The notes: generated by a model not told the origin, from the sequence alone. A stretch of 21,583 bases of DNA from Clostridiales bacterium (GCA_003525905.1 DQIA01000074.1:22543-44125), one strand, 5' to 3'. Numbered from the stretch's first letter, positions 7,285 through 14,247 are shown. Made by a program: numbers and translations.

Positions 7285-7378
7285 GTTTTGCTCCTCCATC
7301 AGGATTCAGGCAGTACCGCACGATCCGGCGAGGGCCGAAGGGGAATGATGCGGTGTTGCCTTCATTTCAAGTCACTAT

Positions 7379-7407
7379 ATCATATGCCATCCGGCCGATA
7401 AAAACAA
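7379..7407 (-). promoter_or_regulatory. ddl promoter
   Basis: Reading the - strand: -35 TTGTTT (7407-7402), 17-nt spacer, -10 TATGAT (7384-7379). The start would be near 7372, giving a leader of about 88 nt to the GTG of ddl. Confidence 0.6.
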
Positions 7408-7439
7408 GTGGTATTTTCCATTTTTTCTTTGTTTTCCTG

Positions 7440-7468
7440 TGGAAAAAATCGGGCAAAGCCGCTATAAT
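7440..7468 (+). promoter_or_regulatory. Promoter of the small acidic protein gene
   Basis: -10 TATAAT (7463-7468) with a 4/6 match -35 TGGAAA (7440-7445) at 17 nt. The start would be near 7475, 20 nt before the ATG. It is divergent from and separate from the ddl promoter. Confidence 0.6.
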
Positions 7469-7494
7469 GGTCTGGAAAGGAAGGTGAGGCTGCG

Positions 7495-7902
7495 ATGACC
7501 GTAGATCTGACCTCTGCAGAGTTCCGCCAGCTTCTGGACATGGTCTATATCGGCAACTGGGTGCTGAACTCCGCCCGCGGAGACGACCGCATCACGGAGT
7601 ACGACCGGATCGAAAGCAAAATTTTCGGCCTGTGCAGCGGTACGCCGCTGTCCGCGCTCGTGGAAAAGCGGCTCGGCATCTCGTTCCCGTCGCGGGCCTT
7701 TGAGGACGGCGGCATCCACGAGGCCATTGCATACTATGAAGACGCCGTATTTTTTGACATCCTCGCAGAGGAGCTGGCACGCCGCGATCTCGGCTATCCG
7801 GATTCCGGCATGTATAACGAGCTGAACGAACGGATGCAGAAATATCTGGCCGAATTCGATGCCAACGGCGTGGAAAACGTCACGGTCGACGGGATCGACT
7901 GA
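7495..7902 (+). CDS. Unrecognised small acidic protein
   Basis: I do not recognise this family. It is 135 residues, acidic and soluble, with predicted helices (residues 6-25, 38-50, 75-100, 104-120) and no transmembrane segment, signal peptide or cysteine pair. A Tyr/Asp-rich run around YYEDAVFFD (80-88) and a C-terminal VENVTVDGID tail stand out. It is very probably real: consensus TATAAT promoter, AAGGAAGGTGAGG (7478-7490) just upstream of the ATG, and an intrinsic terminator 18 nt after the stop. It is monocistronic, between divergent ddl and the convergent permease, which gives no clue to its role. Confidence 0.75.
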   Translation: MTVDLTSAEFRQLLDMVYIGNWVLNSARGDDRITEYDRIESKIFGLCSGTPLSALVEKRLGISFPSRAFEDGGIHEAIAYYEDAVFFDILAEELARRDLGYPDSGMYNELNERMQKYLAEFDANGVENVTVDGID

Positions 7903-7919
7903 ATACGGGACTGGAAAAA

Positions 7920-7944
7920 GGATCGCCCTGCGGCGGTCCTTTTT
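7920..7944 (+). terminator. Intrinsic terminator
   Basis: Stem ggatcgcc (7920-7927), loop ctgc, stem ggcggtcc (7932-7939, one G-U pair), then TTTTT (7940-7944). Ends the 7495-7902 transcript. Confidence 0.8.
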
Positions 7945-7993
7945 ATCGTTTGGGACGCGTTTCCGCACCGCACTCCCCCGACCGCACAGGTCT

Positions 7994-8103
7994 CCAGATT
8001 TGTCATTGCGAGGGGCCTGCGAATTCGCCGAGGCTTGCCTGTGATTCATCCGGATACTGCGAGATTGCCACGGGCGCAAGCGCCCTCGCAATGACAATTC
8101 TGG
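7994..8103. repeat. Complete MITE-like element, copy B (110 bp)
   Basis: Terminal inverted repeats of 20 bp (7994-8013 and 8084-8103) match at 19 of 20 positions and share the outer sequence ccag and the inner gtcattgcgagg. The right half holds cgagattgccac (8060-8071) and a hairpin core gggcgc-aa-gcgccc (8072-8085), parallel to copy A at 65-101 but with a different core sequence. No ORF inside. It sits between two terminators in a 266-bp gap, a neutral site. Confidence 0.8.
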
Positions 8104-8117
8104 AAGCCCTATACCGC

Positions 8118-8148
8118 AAAAAAGCTGCCCCGCCGGAGCGGGGCAGCT
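8118..8148 (-). terminator. Intrinsic terminator of the purine permease gene
   Basis: On the - strand: stem agctgccccg (8148-8139), 6-nt loop, stem cggggcagct (8132-8123), then a run of T (8123-8118, A-run on the + strand). It lies 21 bp past the permease stop. Confidence 0.9.
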
Positions 8149-8168
8149 GGAACGCATCTATCTGCCGT

Positions 8169-9590
8169 TTAGTGCGTGAGGAACAGCATCAGGAGGAACA
8201 GGATCGTGATGACCCAGGTGCCGACCTTGACTTCGCGGATCTTGCCGGTGAAGATACGGATGAGCACATAGGAGATCAGGCCGAACGCGATGCCGTAGGA
8301 GATGTTGTAGGTGAAGGGCATCATCGCCATCGTGAGGAACGAGGGCAGAGCAACGGACGGATCCATCCAGTCGAGGTCCTTGACGCAGTTGATCATCAGA
8401 ACGCCGACATAGATGAGGGCCGCAGCGGTGGCCGCCGTCGGGATGAGAGAGGCGATGGGGCTGAGGAACATGGCGATGAAGAAGAGCGCAGCAGTCGCCA
8501 TGGCCGCAAGGCCGGTTCTGCCGCCCTCTGCAACACCGGCAGAGGACTCGACGAACGTCGTGACCGTGGAGGTGCCGCAGATCGCACCGGTGGTGGTGGC
8601 GATGGCGTCGGCCAGCATGGCCTTGTCCATGTTGGGGACCTCGCCGTTCGGCAGCAGCATGTTGCCGCGGGCGCAGGCGCCGTACAGCGTGCCGAGGGTA
8701 TCGAACATATCGACCATGCAGAAGGCCAGGGACGTCGTGATGAAGACGACGACCAGGTCTGCCGTGCCATGGGCGCTGACATAGGCGCTGAAGTCGAAGC
8801 CTTCCGTGAAGACCTTGCCGAAGGCCATCTCGCCGAAATCGCGGAACGGGCCGACGAAGTCGATCTTCAGCGTGGAGCTGAGGTCGCCATAGAAGCCGGG
8901 AACAGTCAGGCCGAGCACATAATACAGGGCTGCGCCGCCGAGGATGCCCCACAGGACCGCGCCGCGCACGCCCTTCTTGGACAGGACGGCAATGAGCACA
9001 AGGGCCAGAACGGTAACGATCATGGGCATGACGGTCGCCCAGCTGACATTGGCATTGTTGAACAGGTTGAAGGAGCCGAGGGTAACGCCGGTGCTGGCAT
9101 CCTTCGCGACGAGGCCGACATTCTGCAGGCCGAGGAACGCGATGAACAGGCCAATGCCTGCGGGGATGGCCTTGCGGACGGCGTCGGGGATGGCGGTGAA
9201 GATCTTCTTGCGCAGGCCGGTGATGGTCAGCAGAATGAAGATGAGGCCGTCAACGAGAACGAACACAAGGGCGTTGGCGTAGGTGAAGCCGAAGCCGACG
9301 CAGACGGTATAAACGAAAAAGGCGTTCAGGCCCATGCCGGAGGCCTGTGCGAGCGGCAGATTCGACAGCAGTCCGATGAGGACGGAGCCGATGACCGCCG
9401 AGATCGCGGTGGCAATGTAGATGGCGCCGTAGCTGACGCCGAGGACGTTCGTTCCGTCGCTGAACGGATTGGCGAACATGTTGGCGTTGACCATGAGGAT
9501 GTAAGCCATGGCCATGAACGTGGTCAGACCTGCCAGGATCTCAGTTCTGACGGTGGTGCCGTGTTTTTTCAGTCCAAAAAACTTTTCCAT
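8169..9590 (-). CDS. NCS2-family purine permease (AzgA/PbuG-like)
   Basis: 473-residue inner-membrane carrier with 12 or more hydrophobic segments. It belongs to the AzgA branch of nucleobase:cation symporters, which take up hypoxanthine, guanine or adenine by proton symport. Recognisable stretches are TEILAGLTTFMAMAYILMVN (16-35), the GMGLNAFFVYTV segment, and the middle FCMVDMFDTLGTLYG and TTFVESSAGVAEGGRTGL blocks that hold the substrate-binding acidic residues. The ATG at 9590 has GGAGG (9600-9596) 5 nt upstream; the frame runs open to 9728, but that part covers the promoter and leader. Monocistronic, with its own promoter, an upstream inverted repeat and a terminator. Exact base specificity is not readable. 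No purine riboswitch is seen in the leader. Confidence 0.93.
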   Translation of the reverse strand: MEKFFGLKKHGTTVRTEILAGLTTFMAMAYILMVNANMFANPFSDGTNVLGVSYGAIYIATAISAVIGSVLIGLLSNLPLAQASGMGLNAFFVYTVCVGFGFTYANALVFVLVDGLIFILLTITGLRKKIFTAIPDAVRKAIPAGIGLFIAFLGLQNVGLVAKDASTGVTLGSFNLFNNANVSWATVMPMIVTVLALVLIAVLSKKGVRGAVLWGILGGAALYYVLGLTVPGFYGDLSSTLKIDFVGPFRDFGEMAFGKVFTEGFDFSAYVSAHGTADLVVVFITTSLAFCMVDMFDTLGTLYGACARGNMLLPNGEVPNMDKAMLADAIATTTGAICGTSTVTTFVESSAGVAEGGRTGLAAMATAALFFIAMFLSPIASLIPTAATAAALIYVGVLMINCVKDLDWMDPSVALPSFLTMAMMPFTYNISYGIAFGLISYVLIRIFTGKIREVKVGTWVITILFLLMLFLTH

Positions 9591-9646
9591 AAGTACCTCC
9601 CGTTTGTTTTTGCCGGTTCTGCCGGGGCCGGCGGTTCCGTAAGAGA

Positions 9647-9673
9647 CCTGCGCGGAGCGGCATCTCCCGCAGG
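9647..9673 (-). other. Stem-loop in the permease 5' leader
   Basis: Within the leader, cctgcgcggag (9647-9657) pairs with ctcccgcagg (9664-9673) around a 6-nt loop, with one bulged base. The structure is about 55 nt upstream of the ATG and has no T-tract on the - strand, so it is not a terminator. It may stabilise the mRNA or be a protein-binding element. Confidence 0.45.
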
Positions 9674-9687
9674 CTCCCATTGCTGTT

Positions 9688-9716
9688 ATCATATCAGATT
9701 CTTTGCAGAAGTGCAA
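9688..9716 (-). promoter_or_regulatory. Permease promoter
   Basis: Reading the - strand: -35 TTGCAC (9716-9711), 17-nt spacer, -10 TATGAT (9693-9688). Transcription would start near 9681, leaving a leader of about 90 nt. Confidence 0.7.
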
Positions 9717-9725
9717 TGGATTTTC

Positions 9726-9762
9726 CACAATTTGGTGTAGAAAAATACAGGTCCAAATTGTG
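9726..9762. promoter_or_regulatory. Perfect 10-bp inverted repeat upstream of the permease -35
   Basis: cacaatttgg (9726-9735) and its exact reverse complement ccaaattgtg (9753-9762) are separated by 17 nt. The repeat begins 10 bp upstream of the -35 box, the usual place for an activator or upstream-operator dimer site; half-site centres are 27 bp apart. The regulator is not in this window. Confidence 0.55.
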
Positions 9763-9879
9763 CAGATTTCATAAAAAAGTTTTTATGCCCTAAATATAAT
9801 TTTATAGCGTTCGCGAGTCCCCTGGCGATTTTAGAATATAAATCCTGTTATAAATTATTTATCGACTTGTTTTTGCGCG
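9763..9879. other. AT-rich intergenic stretch, no gene seen
   Basis: Part of the 344-bp gap 9591-9934. This stretch is strongly AT-rich against GC-rich neighbours and contains a small palindrome cataaaaa-ag-tttttatg (9770-9787). It is bounded by the inverted repeat at 9726-9762 and the terminator of the next gene. I find no convincing ORF, riboswitch or complete promoter in it. Confidence 0.4.
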
Positions 9880-9923
9880 AAAAGATACCCCTCCGGAAGA
9901 GAAGTCTCCTCCGGAAGGGTGTC
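9880..9923 (-). terminator. Terminator of the pepD-amidohydrolase-oxidoreductase operon
   Basis: On the - strand a 13-bp stem with two G-U pairs (9923-9911 with 9896-9884) is followed by TTTT (9883-9880). It begins 11 bp after the oxidoreductase stop. The T-tract is short, so termination may be partial. Confidence 0.65.
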
Positions 9924-9934
9924 TGGCAGGATAG

Positions 9935-10894
9935 TTATGCAGTGCGGTGTGCCTGCTCCAGTACGGCGGCCACGCGCGCGGACTGCTCCGCCATGCGGTC
10001 GAAGAATGCCGTGTCGTGCTGCACGATGGCATCGCGGAAGCGGGCAAATTCATAGACCATGCGGTTTTCGGCCTGCGGCAGCGCCACGTCGACCGGCGCA
10101 CCGTTCAGCTCTGCCGTGCAGCCGCCGAAGGCGTTGATGGGCCCGTCCTCCGCGAACCAGCCGTTCTCGCCCGTGATGCGGCAGCCGCTGCCGAGGTCGG
10201 CGTTTTTCGCCGTGAGAATCTCGCACGTCAGGGACGGATACGTCAGTGTCAGCCGCCCGGCCAGATCGATGCCGTTCGGGCCGAGCTCCGCCAGATACCG
10301 GACGTCCTGCGGCGCGCCGAACAGGTCGACGGCCATATGCACGCAGTAAACGCCCATATCGTTGAGCGCACCGGCCTGCATGGCAGGGTTGAAGATATTC
10401 GGGTTCTCGCCGCGCAGATAGGCATCGTAGCGCGAGGAATACTGCGCATAGGTGATGTGCGCCTGCTCGATGCGCCCGAGCTTCGGCAGCAGCAGGCGGC
10501 AGGCCTCGTACTGCGGCATGAACAGCGTCGTGATGGCCTCAAAGAAGTACACGCCGTTTGCGCGCGCAGCGTCAATCAGCCGCTGCACGTCGCCGCGGGT
10601 CACGGCGGCGGGCTTTTCCACGATGACGTGCTTGCCGTGCTCCAGCGCGGCAAGGGCCTGCTCCGCATGGAAGCGGTTCGGCGAGGCGATGTCGATGAGG
10701 TCAAGGTCGCTGCGCTCCAGCATGGCGGCATAATCCGTGCAGTGCTCCGGCACGCCCATCTCCGCCGCGAAGGCGCGGCCCTGCTCCCCGGTGCGGGAAT
10801 AGACCACACGGCACTCCATGCCGTCCGTCAGACGGATAGCCTCCTGAATGGTCCGCATGATCGAGCTTGTCCCGACGGTACCCACTCGCAGCAT
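9935..10894 (-). CDS. Gfo/Idh/MocA-family NAD(P)-dependent oxidoreductase
   Basis: 319-residue dehydrogenase of the glucose-fructose oxidoreductase/inositol dehydrogenase superfamily, which usually oxidises or epimerises sugars, polyols or related compounds. The N-terminal Rossmann fold shows GTVGTSS (5-11) and the family's EKP signature (VEKPAAVT, 92-99), whose lysine contacts cofactor and substrate. The C-terminal alpha/beta domain contains ALNDMGVYCVHMAVDLFG, including the region of the catalytic histidine. The ATG at 10894 is set by AAGGAGAGA (10909-10901) upstream; the frame extends further to 11143 but overlaps the upstream gene. Only one base separates it from the upstream stop, so it is the last gene of a coupled three-gene operon. 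Substrate unknown. Confidence 0.88.
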   Translation of the reverse strand: MLRVGTVGTSSIMRTIQEAIRLTDGMECRVVYSRTGEQGRAFAAEMGVPEHCTDYAAMLERSDLDLIDIASPNRFHAEQALAALEHGKHVIVEKPAAVTRGDVQRLIDAARANGVYFFEAITTLFMPQYEACRLLLPKLGRIEQAHITYAQYSSRYDAYLRGENPNIFNPAMQAGALNDMGVYCVHMAVDLFGAPQDVRYLAELGPNGIDLAGRLTLTYPSLTCEILTAKNADLGSGCRITGENGWFAEDGPINAFGGCTAELNGAPVDVALPQAENRMVYEFARFRDAIVQHDTAFFDRMAEQSARVAAVLEQAHRTA

Positions 10895-10895
10895 A

Positions 10896-11696
10896 TCAGT
10901 TCTCTCCTTCCAGCCCAAACAGGGCAGCAGCATTGTCATAGAGGATCTTCCGCTCCGTCTCCGGCGCAAGGCGCATGCCGCGCAGACGCGCCAGCTCGTG
11001 CTGCGGATCCCACATGGGGTAATCCGTGCCGAACAGCACACGGTCCGCACCGTAGGCGTCGATGAGCGCGCGCCCGGCGGCGACGTCCATGGCAAAGAAC
11101 GACGACGAGCAGTCGACCCAGAGGTTTTCAAAGCGTCCGGCAAGCTGCCGCGCGGCCTCCTGCCAGATCGTATAGCCGCCGAAATGCGCGCCGATGACCG
11201 TCAGGCGCGGGAATCGCCGCAGCAGCGGGATAAGGCGGTTCGGATTGGAGAAGTCATAGCGGCTGTCTCCCGTGTGCAGGAGCAGGGGCAGCACGCCCTC
11301 GCACTGCTCCGCCAGCGCAAAGCAGCGCGGATCGTCGAGGCGGAAGCCCTGAATATCCGGATGGAGCTTCACGCCGTGCAGGCCGAGGGCGCGCAGGTGT
11401 GCGATATCCTCCTCCAGCGTCGGCGAATCGGGGTGCAGCGCACCGAAGCCGTACAGGCGGTCCGGAAACTGCGCGACCTCGCGGGCGATGAACTCGTTGA
11501 TATGCTGCACCTGATCCGGCCGTGTCGCTACGGACTGCACAAGAAATTTGGTAATGCCGCCGCCGTGGGCGAACAGCGTCTGCACCGTGCCGTCGAGCGT
11601 CACGCCGGTGTAGTCATAGAAGGCCGCCGTGGTCTGGGCAGCCTTGCGGGCGATCTTTGCCGGGTAAATGTGGCAGTGGGCGTCAAAAACCTTCAT
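10896..11696 (-). CDS. Amidohydrolase-family metal-dependent hydrolase (Amidohydro_2 TIM barrel)
   Basis: 266-residue TIM-barrel hydrolase. Metal-binding and catalytic landmarks follow the amidohydrolase order: DAHCH with H7 and H9 on strand 1, KLHPD (110-114) on the middle strand, HTG (141-143), GAHFGG (169-174), and FGTDYPMWD with D225 on strand 8. Such enzymes hydrolyse or decarboxylate small ring, amide or carboxylate substrates; which one is not evident. The ATG overlaps the PepD stop by one base (TGATG), with a weak GGAG site, indicating translational coupling. The longer frame from 11732 lies within pepD and is rejected. Context with a dipeptidase and an oxidoreductase suggests breakdown of a modified amino acid or peptide-like compound, but this is speculative. 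Confidence 0.87.
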   Translation of the reverse strand: MKVFDAHCHIYPAKIARKAAQTTAAFYDYTGVTLDGTVQTLFAHGGGITKFLVQSVATRPDQVQHINEFIAREVAQFPDRLYGFGALHPDSPTLEEDIAHLRALGLHGVKLHPDIQGFRLDDPRCFALAEQCEGVLPLLLHTGDSRYDFSNPNRLIPLLRRFPRLTVIGAHFGGYTIWQEAARQLAGRFENLWVDCSSSFFAMDVAAGRALIDAYGADRVLFGTDYPMWDPQHELARLRGMRLAPETERKILYDNAAALFGLEGEN

Positions 11697-13102
11697 CACA
11701 GGCGCTCCAGCACCGCCACGAGATACTCCCACGTCCGCGCCGTCGAGGCGATGTCGAGCTTCTCGCGCGACGTGTGGATGTCATGCATCTGCGGGCCGAA
11801 CGAAACGGCGTCCAGACCGGGCAGACGGTCGGAGAAAATGCCGCACTCCAGACCGGCATGGATAGCCTCCACGACCGGCTTGCGGCCGTACTGGGCCTCG
11901 AACACCTCGACCATGACCTCGCGCAGGCGGGAATCCTTCTGGTACTCCCATGCAGGGTACTCGCCAGTCTCACTGTAGCTGCCGCCGAAGCGGGCAGCCA
12001 GCGCCTTGAGCTGATCGATGAGGCCGAACTTCTCGCGGTTCACGGAGCTGCGCACCGAGAACGTCAGGCGCACGGCATCGGCGTCCGTCGTCAGGATGCC
12101 GAGGTTCAGGGAGGTCTGCACAAGGCCCGGGATGTCGCCGCTCATGGCCTGCACACCGTTCGGCACGGCGTTCAGAAGGCCAAGCACGGCCTCGCTCCCG
12201 GCCAGCATCTCGCCCGCCTCAGCAGGCTCGCAGTAGAACTCCGCATGCTGCTCCGTCTCCGGCAGGGCGGCTTTGGCCGCATTCGCTGCAAACAGCGCAG
12301 CAAAATCGTCCGCCTCGCTGACAACGACGGCCTCGGACGCACGCGGGATGGCATTGTCCTTGCTGCCGCCCGCGATGGAGCACAGCGTGACGGGCAGGCC
12401 CTGCAGCGCCGCCGCAAGGACCTTGTTGGCATTGGCGCGGCCCTTGTTGATCTCCACGCCGCTGTGGCCGCCGGTCAGACCGCGCACACCGACACGCCAT
12501 GCGTTCCCCTGCACAGGAACACGCTTGACGGGAACGGTCAGGCAGGACGTCGCGCCTCCGGCGCAGCTGACGGTCAGGATGCCCTCGTCCTCAGAGTCGA
12601 TGTTCAGCAGCACACGGCCCTGCAGGCCGCTCATATCAAGGGCTGCCGCGCCGAGCATGCCGATCTCCTCGTCGACGGTGAACACCGCCTCGAGGGGCGG
12701 GTGCTTCAGCGTATCGGAATCCAGCACCGCCAGCGCATAGGCCACGGCAATGCCGTCGTCGCCGCCGAGCGTCGTGCCGTCGGCAAAAATATAGGTGTCG
12801 TCATGGCGCAGGCGCAGGCCGTCCTTCGAAAAATCGATGTTGCAGTCCGCATTCTTCTCACAGACCATGTCGAGGTGACCCTGCAGGATCACGGCGGGAT
12901 GGTCCTCATAGCCGGGGCTGGCCGGCTTGCGGATGATGACGTTGTTCGACGCATCCTGCTGCCAGCTCAGGCCGCGCTCCTGCGCGAAGCGGACGCAGTA
13001 GTCCGAGATCGCCTTTGTGTCGCGCGAGCCATGCGGGATGGCGCACAGCGTCTCAAAAAAGCCCAACGCAGCCGCAGGCTGAAGTCCTTCTAAAACACGC
13101 AT
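11696..13102 (-). CDS. pepD: Aminoacyl-histidine / cytosolic non-specific dipeptidase (M20)
   Basis: 468-residue dizinc exopeptidase of the PepD branch of family M20, which cleaves dipeptides such as carnosine and many unspecific dipeptides in the cytoplasm. Seen residues: QGHLDMVCE with zinc ligand H76 and D78, GGDDGIAV with bridging D115, catalytic E145 and ligand E146 in VDEEIGMLGA, D170 in NIDSEDEG, and the C-terminal HAGLECG and MHDIHTSREK blocks with the last zinc histidine. An inserted lid domain (about 185-390) contains GGHSGVEINKGRANA, typical of the family. ATG start with AAGGAGG (13117-13111) 8 nt upstream. First gene of the operon, with a strong promoter at 13126-13154. Confidence 0.95.
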   Translation of the reverse strand: MRVLEGLQPAAALGFFETLCAIPHGSRDTKAISDYCVRFAQERGLSWQQDASNNVIIRKPASPGYEDHPAVILQGHLDMVCEKNADCNIDFSKDGLRLRHDDTYIFADGTTLGGDDGIAVAYALAVLDSDTLKHPPLEAVFTVDEEIGMLGAAALDMSGLQGRVLLNIDSEDEGILTVSCAGGATSCLTVPVKRVPVQGNAWRVGVRGLTGGHSGVEINKGRANANKVLAAALQGLPVTLCSIAGGSKDNAIPRASEAVVVSEADDFAALFAANAAKAALPETEQHAEFYCEPAEAGEMLAGSEAVLGLLNAVPNGVQAMSGDIPGLVQTSLNLGILTTDADAVRLTFSVRSSVNREKFGLIDQLKALAARFGGSYSETGEYPAWEYQKDSRLREVMVEVFEAQYGRKPVVEAIHAGLECGIFSDRLPGLDAVSFGPQMHDIHTSREKLDIASTARTWEYLVAVLERL

Positions 13103-13125
13103 AACAATAGCCTCCTTTTTTGCTC

Positions 13126-13154
13126 ATCATAGCACATTTTTCGGATATTGTCCA
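13126..13154 (-). promoter_or_regulatory. pepD operon promoter
   Basis: Reading the - strand: -35 TGGACA (13154-13149), 17-nt spacer, -10 TATGAT (13131-13126). Both boxes are close to consensus. The start would be near 13119, just ahead of the ribosome binding site, so the leader is very short. Confidence 0.75.
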
Positions 13155-13214
13155 CGGGTCAGACACGCAGAATTTCGGTTTCGTTGGCATTCCAACAGAC
13201 TTTCCGCCTGCATT

Positions 13215-13223
13215 TGTTAAAAT
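13215..13223 (+). promoter_or_regulatory. Extended -10 promoter of the zinc-ribbon/Fe-S operon
   Basis: TG-t-TAAAAT (13215-13223) is an extended -10 element. No good -35 is found at 16-18 nt. It sits 24 bp before the ATG at 13247, back to back with the pepD promoter. Confidence 0.5.
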
Positions 13224-13246
13224 AGATGCGAACAGGAGGGAATGCC

Positions 13247-13540
13247 ATGATTCTGGAAGGATGTCAGGGAAAGCCCCGCACGCCCGAAATTTTGGAGAAG
13301 GTCTGCCCGCAGTGCGGCAGCGAGATCGAGCTGTTCACCTGCGACACGCAGGCCGTGTGCGAGCACTGCGGCTTTGTGGTCTATAACGACACGCTCAGCT
13401 GCGTGCAGTGGTGCAAATATGCCCGCCAGTGCGTGGGCGACGCCATGTATGAGCAGATGATGGCCATTGCCGAACGGCAGAAAGCCAACCGAAAGCTACG
13501 TAAATCGGAGGATAACACCCATGATCAGACGGATCATTGA
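13247..13540 (+). CDS. Cysteine-rich zinc-ribbon protein
   Basis: 97 residues. A zinc ribbon is formed by CPQC (20-23) and CEHC (38-41), with an extra Cys at 32. A second cluster CxxxCxxxxxC (C52, C56, C62) follows in the segment CVQWCKYARQCVG, then a basic, charged C-terminus. This is a binding-site arrangement for zinc or possibly an iron-sulfur cluster, not an enzyme active site I can name. ATG at 13247 with AGGAGGG (13234-13240) 6 nt upstream. Its last 20 bases overlap the next gene, a ferredoxin-like protein, so the two are co-translated and probably interact. From memory, such pairs in Clostridia occur near hybrid-cluster-protein (hcp) genes, but none is in this window. Confidence 0.8.
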   Translation: MILEGCQGKPRTPEILEKVCPQCGSEIELFTCDTQAVCEHCGFVVYNDTLSCVQWCKYARQCVGDAMYEQMMAIAERQKANRKLRKSEDNTHDQTDH

Positions 13541-14201
13541 AATTGATGAAGAACGCTGCACCGGCTGCGGCCTGTGCGCGAAAGCCTGCCATGAGGGCGC
13601 CATCGCCATGGTAAACGGCAAGGCGAAGCTGGCCCGTGAGCATTTCTGCGACGGGCTCGGCGACTGCCTGCCCGCCTGCCCGGCCGACGCCATCCGCTTT
13701 GTGGAGCGCGAGGCCCCTGCCTATGACGAGGCCGCCGTGCAGGCCGCCAAAGCATCAAAAGTCCCGGCGGGCGGCTGCCCCGGTGCGCGGGCCATGCGCT
13801 TCGCTCCGTCCGCCGCACCCGCACAGGACGGCGCGGCGTCCGCCCTGCAGAACTGGCCCGTGCAGATCAGGCTGCTGAGCACCTCGGCCCCCTATCTGCA
13901 GGGTGCGGACCTTGTCATTGCCGCGGACTGCACGGCGTTTTCCTGCGCGCAGTTCCACAGCCGCTATCTTGCCGGACGCATCGCCATGATCGGCTGCCCG
14001 AAGCTCGACGCCGTGGACTACAGCGAAAAGCTCACGGAGCTGTTCCGCCGGAACGACATCCGCTCCGTCCTCGTCGTGCGGATGCAGGTACCGTGCTGCG
14101 GCGGCCTGACCCATGCCGTTGAGACGGCGCTCGCCGCCTCCGGCCGGGATATCCCGCTGCGCGTCGTCATTCTGACGCCAAGCGGGGAAGAGGTAGCATA
14201 A
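13521..14201 (+). CDS. 4Fe-4S dicluster-type ferredoxin-like protein
   Basis: 226 residues. The N-terminus has a complete motif C13-x2-C16-x2-C19-x3-C23. The second motif reads C43-DGLGD-C49-LPA-C53-P, so the expected second cysteine is L46 and the second cluster has only three canonical ligands, compatible with [3Fe-4S] or an unusual fourth ligand. The C-terminal half (about 112-226) is an alpha/beta domain with AADCTAF (135-141), MIGCPKLD (156-163) and MQVPCCGG (188-195), whose cysteines could bind another metal or act in redox chemistry. It is probably an electron carrier or redox sensor in the cytoplasm. ATG with GGAGGA (13507-13512) 8 nt upstream. Co-translated with the zinc-ribbon gene. 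Confidence 0.85.
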   Translation: MIRRIIEIDEERCTGCGLCAKACHEGAIAMVNGKAKLAREHFCDGLGDCLPACPADAIRFVEREAPAYDEAAVQAAKASKVPAGGCPGARAMRFAPSAAPAQDGAASALQNWPVQIRLLSTSAPYLQGADLVIAADCTAFSCAQFHSRYLAGRIAMIGCPKLDAVDYSEKLTELFRRNDIRSVLVVRMQVPCCGGLTHAVETALAASGRDIPLRVVILTPSGEEVA

Positions 14202-14205
14202 AAAT

Positions 14206-14247
14206 CGCCCTGAGAAGCATTTCTGCTCCTCAGGGCGGTGCTTTTTT
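14206..14247. terminator. Intrinsic terminator between Fe-S gene and nagA
   Basis: Stem cgccctgag (14206-14214) / ctcagggcg (14229-14237), with an inner agca-tttc-tgct stem, followed by TTTTTT (14242-14247). An A-run on the left lets it also serve nagA, whose stop overlaps the last T. Confidence 0.9.

Noticed and set aside
7950..9740. 596-residue open frame on the + strand opposite the purine permease
   Set aside because: It is antisense to a clear membrane carrier and rich in His, Asp, Glu and Gly in unstructured order. Long antisense frames are expected in GC-rich genes with G/C third positions. No ribosome binding site.
9591..9880. Purine riboswitch upstream of the permease
   Set aside because: The conserved loop and junction sequences of the purine aptamer are not found on the - strand, although permeases of this family often have one. 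A covariance-model search would settle it.
13120..13386. Alternative 88-residue + frame overlapping the zinc-ribbon gene
   Set aside because: Different frame from the cysteine-motif protein, begins inside the promoter region and has no ribosome binding site.
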